A stretch of 10,802 nt of DNA from Hyphomicrobiales bacterium. Lineage in GTDB: Bacteria > Pseudomonadota > Alphaproteobacteria > Rhizobiales > Xanthobacteraceae. Below, piece by piece: positions 6,863 through 10,802 of this stretch. The stretch spans positions 1 to 10,802 of the forward strand of contig JAFKKQ010000054.1 in the NCBI GenBank assembly GCA_017304505.1, written 5' to 3'. Under the pieces are notes generated by a model, which saw nothing but the letters and a program-made list of their open reading frames with translations, did no database searches and had not been told where the DNA came from. Position 1 is the first letter of the stretch; each line of letters starts with the position of its first letter. The position numbers and the translations under genes were made by a program.

Positions 6863-6867
6863 TCCGT

Positions 6868-8043
6868 ATGAAATTCTGGGCAACAATGCTGAGCTGCACC
6901 GCCGCCGCCGTGGTCGTTGCAGCGGGTCCAGCCGCCGCCACCGAGCCGGTCAAAATCGCTTTCATGAACAGCCTTTCGAGCACCTCCTCGATTGGCGCCA
7001 AGCAAGGCCGGGACGGCTTTGCCCTCGCCCTGAAGGAGCTCGGCGGGAAGTTCGGCGGGGCAGAGACCCAGATGATCTGGGAGGACGACGAAGGCAAACC
7101 CGACGTCGCGGTTACCAAGGCTAAAACGCTGATCAACCGCGACCACGTCGATGCCATCGCCGGCTTCACCTTCACGAATGTGGCGCTGGCCGCCCTCAAG
7201 CCGATTGTCGAGTCCAAAACGTTTTTCATCTCGGCCAACCCCGGTCCCTCCCCCATCGCGGGCAAGCGATGCAGCCCCTACTTCTTCTCGGTGTCCTACC
7301 AGACGGACCTGGAAAGCAGCGTGTCGGGGCAATACGCCACCAACAACAAGCTTGAGACCGCCTTCCTGCTCGCGCCCAATTATCAGGCCGGCAAGGATTC
7401 GTTCGGCGGCTTCAAGAAACTTTACAAAGGCAAGGTCATCGAGGAGGACTACACACCGCTCCATCAGATCGACTATTCGTCCGACGTCGCGCGGATTGCC
7501 GCAGCCAAGCCGGCCGCGCTTTTTGTATTCATGCCAGGTGCTCCTGGCGTGAACTTCGTCAAGCAATTCCGTCAGGCCGGGCTTGCAGACAAGATGACAT
7601 TCCTGTCGGCGTTTACGATCGATGAAGCCGCCCTTCCGGCCCTGGGAGAGAATGCCGTGGGTCTCTACGGCGGTGCTGACTGGGCTCCCAACCTGGACAA
7701 CCCGGCGAACAAAAAATTCGTGGCGGACTTCGAGAAGACCTACGGCTACGTGCCGTCGAACTTCTCCGCACACGCCTATGATGCCGCCATGCTGATCGAC
7801 AGCGCTGTTCGCTCCTTGCATGGTGACCTGTCGAATAAGGATGCGTTCCGTGCCGCCTTGAAGAAGGCCGACTTCAAGTCGGTGCGCGGCGAGTTCAAGT
7901 TCAACACGAACCAGTTTCCGATCCAGAACTACTATCTGGTCAAGGCCACCAAGCGCCCGGACGGAAAATTCGCGACAGAGGCCGTCAAGGTCGTGCTCAA
8001 AATGCAGGGCGACGACTACGCCAAACAATGCCCTATGAAATGA
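6868..8043 (+). CDS. ABC importer periplasmic substrate-binding protein (LivK/Peripla_BP_6 type)
   Basis: This 391-residue precursor has a clear signal peptide: MK, a hydrophobic stretch, then GPAAA with likely cleavage after A24. The mature part begins TEPVKIAFMNSLS, the first strand of the type I periplasmic-binding fold. Two lobes follow, with the family's recognisable pieces: GRDGFALALKELGG, then DDEGKPDVAVTKAKTLI, then ISANPGPSP, then YDAAMLIDSAV. Two cysteines (in KRCSPY and KQCPMK) may form a disulphide. It captures the ligand in the periplasm and delivers it to the LivH/LivM/LivG transporter encoded next. The family includes amino acid, amide and aromatic-acid binders; an aromatic ligand is inferred from the catabolic neighbours. 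The start at ATG 6868 rests on the GGGAGGG site and the signal peptide. It is the first gene of the importer operon, 44 bases before livH. Confidence 0.93.
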   Translation: MKFWATMLSCTAAAVVVAAGPAAATEPVKIAFMNSLSSTSSIGAKQGRDGFALALKELGGKFGGAETQMIWEDDEGKPDVAVTKAKTLINRDHVDAIAGFTFTNVALAALKPIVESKTFFISANPGPSPIAGKRCSPYFFSVSYQTDLESSVSGQYATNNKLETAFLLAPNYQAGKDSFGGFKKLYKGKVIEEDYTPLHQIDYSSDVARIAAAKPAALFVFMPGAPGVNFVKQFRQAGLADKMTFLSAFTIDEAALPALGENAVGLYGGADWAPNLDNPANKKFVADFEKTYGYVPSNFSAHAYDAAMLIDSAVRSLHGDLSNKDAFRAALKKADFKSVRGEFKFNTNQFPIQNYYLVKATKRPDGKFATEAVKVVLKMQGDDYAKQCPMK

Positions 8044-8052
8044 TACGGGCAC

Positions 8053-8069
8053 GGCCGGCATCGCCGGCC
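8053..8069 (+). promoter_or_regulatory. GC-rich hairpin between binding-protein and permease genes
   Basis: GGCCGGC-ATC-GCCGGCC is a perfect 7-base stem with a 3-base loop, located 9 bases after the binding-protein stop and 18 bases before the livH start. No T-run follows, so it is not a standard intrinsic terminator. Such hairpins after binding-protein genes often protect the upstream mRNA or reduce read-through, giving more binding protein than permease. That role is inferred here. Confidence 0.5.
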
Positions 8070-8087
8070 TGACCGGCGAGGATTGAA

Positions 8088-8961
8088 ATGTCCGTTCCGC
8101 TTTTCCTGGTGCAGCTCCTCAACGGGCTGGAGCTGGGCATGCTGCTCTTCCTCGTCAGCGCCGGCCTCACACTGATCTTCGGCGTCATGGGCTTTATCAA
8201 TCTGGCTCATGGCGCCCTTTATATGGTCGGCGCCTATCTCGTCTTCACCTTTACGGCGGCAACCGGAAGCTTCTTTCTAGCGCTCATCCTCGTCTTTCCG
8301 GCCATGCTGCTCTTCGGCTTGGGGCCTGGTGACGTTCGGCCTGATCGTCATTCTGGACGAATGCGTAAAGATGATCTGGGGACGCGCACCGCTCAGCGTG
8401 CCAATCCCGGCATCGTTCTCCGGTTCAATCGTGCTGATGGACGGTTTGCTCTATCCGGTGTTCCGGCTCGCAATCATCGGCGCAGGGCTTCTGGTCGCGG
8501 TGGTGTTGTCGATCCTCGTCTCCCACACGCGAGCCGGCATGCTCGTCCGTGCGGGTGCGACGAGTGCGCCGATTGTTGCCGCATTGGGCGTGAACATCCG
8601 TGGCCTGTTCATGCTGGTCTTCGGCGTCGGCGCCATGCTCGCCGGTTTCGCCGGAAGCATGGCCGCACCGATCTTCGCGCTCGAACCGGGAATGGGTGAC
8701 GCTTTCCTCATTCTTGCCTTCGTCGTGATTGTAACCGGGGGCATCGGCTCGGTCCGTGGCGCGTTCATCGCTTCGCTGCTGGTGGGCCTGGTCGACACCC
8801 TGGGCCGCTCGTTCGCCACCGATATCCTCAAGCTGATGATGTCGTCGTCAGCCGCCAGCCGTATCGGTCCGGCGCTGGCGTCCATGTCGATCTATCTTCT
8901 GATGGCTGCCGTGCTGTTCTTCCGGCCGGCCGGCCTGTTCCCGGCATCGGGGCGCACTTGA
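8088..8961 (+). pseudogene. livH: LivH-type ABC permease, broken by frameshifting internal deletion
   Basis: The first part (8088 to about 8320) encodes a normal LivH N-terminus: membrane segments and the hallmark LIFGVMGFINLAHGALYMVGAY. The reading then moves to another frame from about 8326 (LVTFGLIVILDECVKMIWG onward) and continues as a typical LivH C-terminus to the stop at 8959. At the switch, the conserved cytoplasmic stretch usually seen in the family (an E-R...R-P-L-Y...D-H-L-x-Q-V-L-like segment of roughly 20-25 residues) is absent. So this looks like a deletion of some tens of bases that is not a multiple of three. Read literally, the first frame stops at 8699 after an unrelated tail. 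The start ATG has GAGG six bases upstream. Neighbouring transporter genes are intact around it, so a sequencing or assembly error is as likely as true decay. Confidence 0.8.
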
Positions 8962-9944
8962 CGGTCGAAATCACATCCGGCGCCTCGGCGCAGACGCCGG
9001 CGGCTCCGTGGCGGCGTCGATTGGCGCCCATCGGGTTCGCCGTGTTCGTCGCAGCCTTGCCACTGATCACCAGCGCTGACATGTCGGCCTTCGTGGTCAC
9101 GCTTGGCTCGCGGATGATGCTTTTCGCCATCGCCGCATTGTCGCTCGATCTGATCCTCGGCTACGCCGGGATGGTCAGCTTTGGCCACGCCGCCTTTATC
9201 GGCCTTGGCGCTTACACAGCCGGCATCCTCGATGCCGAAGGCTTTGGCGATGTCACGATCGGGCTGCCCCTGGCGCTCGGCGTCTCCGCCTTGTTCGCGG
9301 CCGCCACGGGCTACATCTCGATCCGCACCAAAGGCGCCGCCTTCCTGATGATCACGCTCGCTTTCGGGGAGATGGCGTTCTACCTCGCCAATTCCCTCGA
9401 CGAATTCGGCGGCTCCGACGGATTGACGCTGAACGACCGGGCGACCGTCGCCGGCGCGGACCTGCTGAGTAGCGATCTCACCTTCTACTATGTCATCCTT
9501 GCATGCCTCGTGCTCGTATTCCTGTTCCTTCAAGCCGTCGTCGCCTCCCGCTTCGGGCGCGTGCTGCAGGGCACCAAGGAGCATCCGATGCGCATGGCCG
9601 CGCTCGGCTACAACGTCGAACGGATACGTCTGACGGCCTATGTGATCGCCGGCACGATCTGCGGCTTGGCCGGCTACCTCATGGCCAACCAGACCGAGTT
9701 CATCAGCCCTGAACTGATGACCTGGCAGACATCGGGCGCGCTGATGTTCATGGTCATTCTCGGTGGCATGGCGACGCTCTACGGCCCCGTCCTTGGCGCG
9801 ATTGCCATTATCGGCCTGGAGAATGTTCTGTCCGGCTACTATGAGCATTGGCCGCTTTTGCTTGGAGGGATTTACCTGCTGGCTGCGCTGTTTGCGCGCG
9901 GCGGCGTCGTCAAGCTGATGTTCCGAGACGCCCGCCATGACTGA
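8958..9944 (+). CDS. livM: LivM-type ABC importer permease
   Basis: This 328-residue inner-membrane protein has many hydrophobic segments and the LivM hallmark GYAGMVSFGHAAFIGLGAY at residues 69-86. The cytoplasmic coupling region SRFGRVLQGTKEHPMRMAALGYN and the following AGTICGLAGYL are also typical. Length is normal. It pairs with LivH to form the channel for a branched-chain amino acid or aromatic-acid type importer. The start is TTG at 8958, overlapping the LivH stop (TTGA). No ATG occurs before about residue 42, which lies past the first conserved segment, so TTG with translational coupling is the best reading. The 3' end overlaps the LivG start by eight bases (ATGACTGA), as expected for one operon. 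Confidence 0.93.
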   Translation: MTVEITSGASAQTPAAPWRRRLAPIGFAVFVAALPLITSADMSAFVVTLGSRMMLFAIAALSLDLILGYAGMVSFGHAAFIGLGAYTAGILDAEGFGDVTIGLPLALGVSALFAAATGYISIRTKGAAFLMITLAFGEMAFYLANSLDEFGGSDGLTLNDRATVAGADLLSSDLTFYYVILACLVLVFLFLQAVVASRFGRVLQGTKEHPMRMAALGYNVERIRLTAYVIAGTICGLAGYLMANQTEFISPELMTWQTSGALMFMVILGGMATLYGPVLGAIAIIGLENVLSGYYEHWPLLLGGIYLLAALFARGGVVKLMFRDARHD

Positions 9945-10419
9945 CGCGGTTCTCCACATCAACAACCTGTCCAAGCGTTTCGGAGCCCTGGCGGTCTCCG
10001 ACGACGTCGAACTGTCCATTGCACCCGGCGAATTTCATGCGCTGATCGGCCCCAACGGAGCCGGAAAGACCACACTGATCCATCAAATCACCGGCGTTCT
10101 CTCTCCCGACAGCGGCGCCATCGTTTTCAATGGCGCAGACATTACGCACCTCAGTCTGCACCAGCGCGCCCGGCTGGGACTCGCGCGCTCGTTCCAGATC
10201 ACGGCGATCATCGGTACCCTCACGGCACTAGAGAATGTGGCGTTGGCGGTGCAGGCGCGTTCCGGCTCGAGCTATCGCTTCCTGCGGCCGGTGGCCACCG
10301 AACGCGCACTCAATGAGGCCGCCATGTGCGCACTTGAGGAGGTCGGCCTCACCGCCCGCGTGGCCCGTGACGGTGGGCGTCAGCAGTCCGAGCAGGGCCG
10401 CCACCAGCGGGATCCGTAG
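9937..10419 (+). CDS. livG: LivG-type ABC ATPase, truncated by chimeric junction
   Basis: The first ~142 residues are a good LivG: VLHINNLSKRFGALAVSDDV, Walker A GPNGAGKT at 38-45 and Q-loop RSFQI with Q87. An ALENVALAVQAR helix and EEVGLTARV follow. The next family block should be the ABC signature (LSHGEQ-like) and Walker B, but neither appears. Instead the frame runs into unrelated high-GC sequence and stops at 10417-10419. True homology ends near 10,362, and about 100 C-terminal residues are missing compared with the usual ~250. As drawn it could not hydrolyse ATP. The ATG overlaps the LivM stop by eight bases. The break coincides with a change in base composition and the end of a reverse-strand CopD gene, so it is probably not a natural truncation. 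Confidence 0.85.
   Translation: MTDAVLHINNLSKRFGALAVSDDVELSIAPGEFHALIGPNGAGKTTLIHQITGVLSPDSGAIVFNGADITHLSLHQRARLGLARSFQITAIIGTLTALENVALAVQARSGSSYRFLRPVATERALNEAAMCALEEVGLTARVARDGGRQQSEQGRHQRDP
10354..10368. other. Chimeric junction between alphaproteobacterial-like and actinobacterial-like DNA
   Basis: Left of here the plus strand reads LivG. Right of here the minus strand reads a CopD-like protein whose conserved TPTVTGHA ends at 10357. Both genes break within the same ~15 bases. Hand counts of one 60-base line on each side gave about 58% GC (9961-10020) and 78% GC (10441-10500). No insertion sequence, tRNA or repeat is visible at the join. Confidence 0.75.
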
Positions 10420-10802
10420 CTGGATGCGATCGGGATCGCGCATCCGCACCACGGCGCACACCAGCGCGGCGAGCGCGCAGCCCGCGGTGAGCAGCAGGCC
10501 CCGGCCGGCCCCGAAGTCGCCCGAGAAGCGGGCCAGCTCGTCGCCCCCGACCGCCGTGACCGGTCGGCCGTAGGCCTCCGCGGTGCGGAAGACGACGCCG
10601 AGCAGCGTCAGCACGAGCCAGGCCCCGGCCAGCGCGACCAGCGCCCGGTCGACGGTGTGGGCGAGCCGGGTGAGCTCCCGCGCGCCCGGGCCGGGCCCGA
10701 GCGGCAGGAGCACCCCGAGCAGCGCCACCCCGACGCACGCGACCCCGGCCACGTCCATGCCGGTGCGCGTCAGGGTGGCGCCGAGCAGCACGGGCAGGGC
10801 GG
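10357..10802 (-). CDS. CopD-domain copper/membrane protein fragment, actinobacterial type
   Basis: The minus strand is open from the right window edge (A-L-P-V-L-L-G-A-T-L) to TPTVTGHA at 10357. It shows four hydrophobic segments: around GVACVGVALLGVLLPLG, DRALVALAGAWLVLTLLGVV, GRGLLLTAGCALAALVCAVV and IPLVAALLGLL. FRTAEAYGRPVTA and TPTVTGHA fit the CopD region of actinobacterial proteins annotated as copper resistance or cytochrome c oxidase assembly proteins. The 5' end lies beyond the window: the frame continues upstream of the GTG at 10791. The 3' end is lost at the junction, where the frame runs on into reversed LivG sequence as far as 10228. Composition is far more GC-rich than the rest of the window. 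It has no functional link to the neighbouring importer. The family call is from remembered motif similarity only. Confidence 0.7.

Larger units (their letters stand above)
6543..6867. other. Divergent promoter region between VOC pair and ABC importer
   Basis: This 325-base stretch separates the minus-strand VOC operon from the plus-strand importer operon, so it must hold promoters for both. No RNA gene was recognised, and no confident sigma-70 box pair could be assigned. It holds a 21-base-period direct repeat near the VOC end (6576-6613) and a repeated CACCTATT octamer (6622-6629 and 6671-6678). Frame-open sequence from ATG 6802 would add 22 residues to the binding protein, but these do not look like a signal peptide and are best seen as leader. 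Confidence 0.6.

Noticed and set aside
6802..6867. Upstream ATG extending the binding protein by 22 residues
   Set aside because: The extension is polar, would bury the signal peptide, and lacks a ribosome site. The ATG at 6868 has GGGAGGG five bases upstream.
6709..8061. 450-codon open frame on the minus strand opposite the binding-protein gene
   Set aside because: It mirrors the plus-strand gene, which has a signal peptide, a strong ribosome site and family motifs. The reverse frame is a codon-bias artefact of GC-rich coding DNA.
8892..10019. 375-codon open frame on the minus strand opposite livM and livG
   Set aside because: The translation is rich in charged residues with no recognisable domain, and the plus strand holds clear LivM and LivG motifs.
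10228..10356. Continuation of the CopD-like minus-strand frame into the LivG region
   Set aside because: After TGHA the translation is just the reverse of LivG codons and matches nothing in CopD; it reflects the chimeric join and is not a protein fusion.
1..10802. CRISPR arrays, tRNA/rRNA genes, insertion sequences, toxin-antitoxin or phage-defence genes
   Set aside because: Looked for on both strands by eye; no regularly spaced repeats, transposase motifs, cloverleaf-like sequences or defence-type domains were seen.

Overview
The window is mostly an aromatic-compound catabolism and uptake locus from a Gram-negative bacterium. The gene set fits an alphaproteobacterium of the Rhizobiales/Bradyrhizobium type: a Liv-type ABC importer beside aromatic-degradation genes, about 58-62% GC, and several GTG/TTG starts. 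That assignment is inference from gene content, with no taxonomic marker in view. The last ~440 bases (from about 10,360) are different DNA. They are much richer in GC, and the minus strand encodes part of an actinobacterial-type CopD membrane protein. The two parts meet inside two broken genes, so the window looks chimeric.

Layout, left to right. Positions 1-120 (minus) hold the first 40 codons of a UbiD-family decarboxylase that runs off the left edge. Positions 341-1069 (minus) encode an IclR-family regulator, with a perfect 8-5-8 palindrome in its upstream region. Positions 1241-3967 (minus) form a two-gene operon, transcribed Rieske-type ring oxygenase first and then a GMC flavoprotein oxidoreductase. 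A TetR-family regulator (4010-4681, plus) is divergent from it, and a perfect 7-2-7 inverted repeat lies in the short gap between them. Positions 4778-6542 (minus) encode two tandem, gaplessly alignable two-domain VOC (type I extradiol dioxygenase-like) proteins. The second one transcribed keeps every metal-ligand and active-site residue I can place. The first one transcribed has lost all three metal ligands.

A 325-bp divergent promoter region (6543-6867) with a 21-bp-period direct repeat separates the VOC pair from a branched-chain amino acid/aromatic-acid type ABC importer on the plus strand: substrate-binding protein (6868-8043), LivH permease (8088-8961, broken by a frameshifting internal deletion), LivM permease (8958-9944) and LivG ATPase (9937 to about 10,362, cut by the chimeric junction).

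Inferred logic: the ABC system imports an aromatic acid. The Rieske oxygenase (hydroxylation or O-demethylation), the GMC enzyme (alcohol oxidation) and the UbiD enzyme (decarboxylation) convert it towards a catechol-like diol. The intact VOC protein cleaves the ring, and the IclR and TetR proteins control separate parts. The substrate cannot be read from the sequence. The best candidate for something not routinely described is the paired active and metal-ligand-less VOC proteins. Two structural defects, the LivH deletion and the junction near 10,360, should be treated as possible assembly errors until checked.
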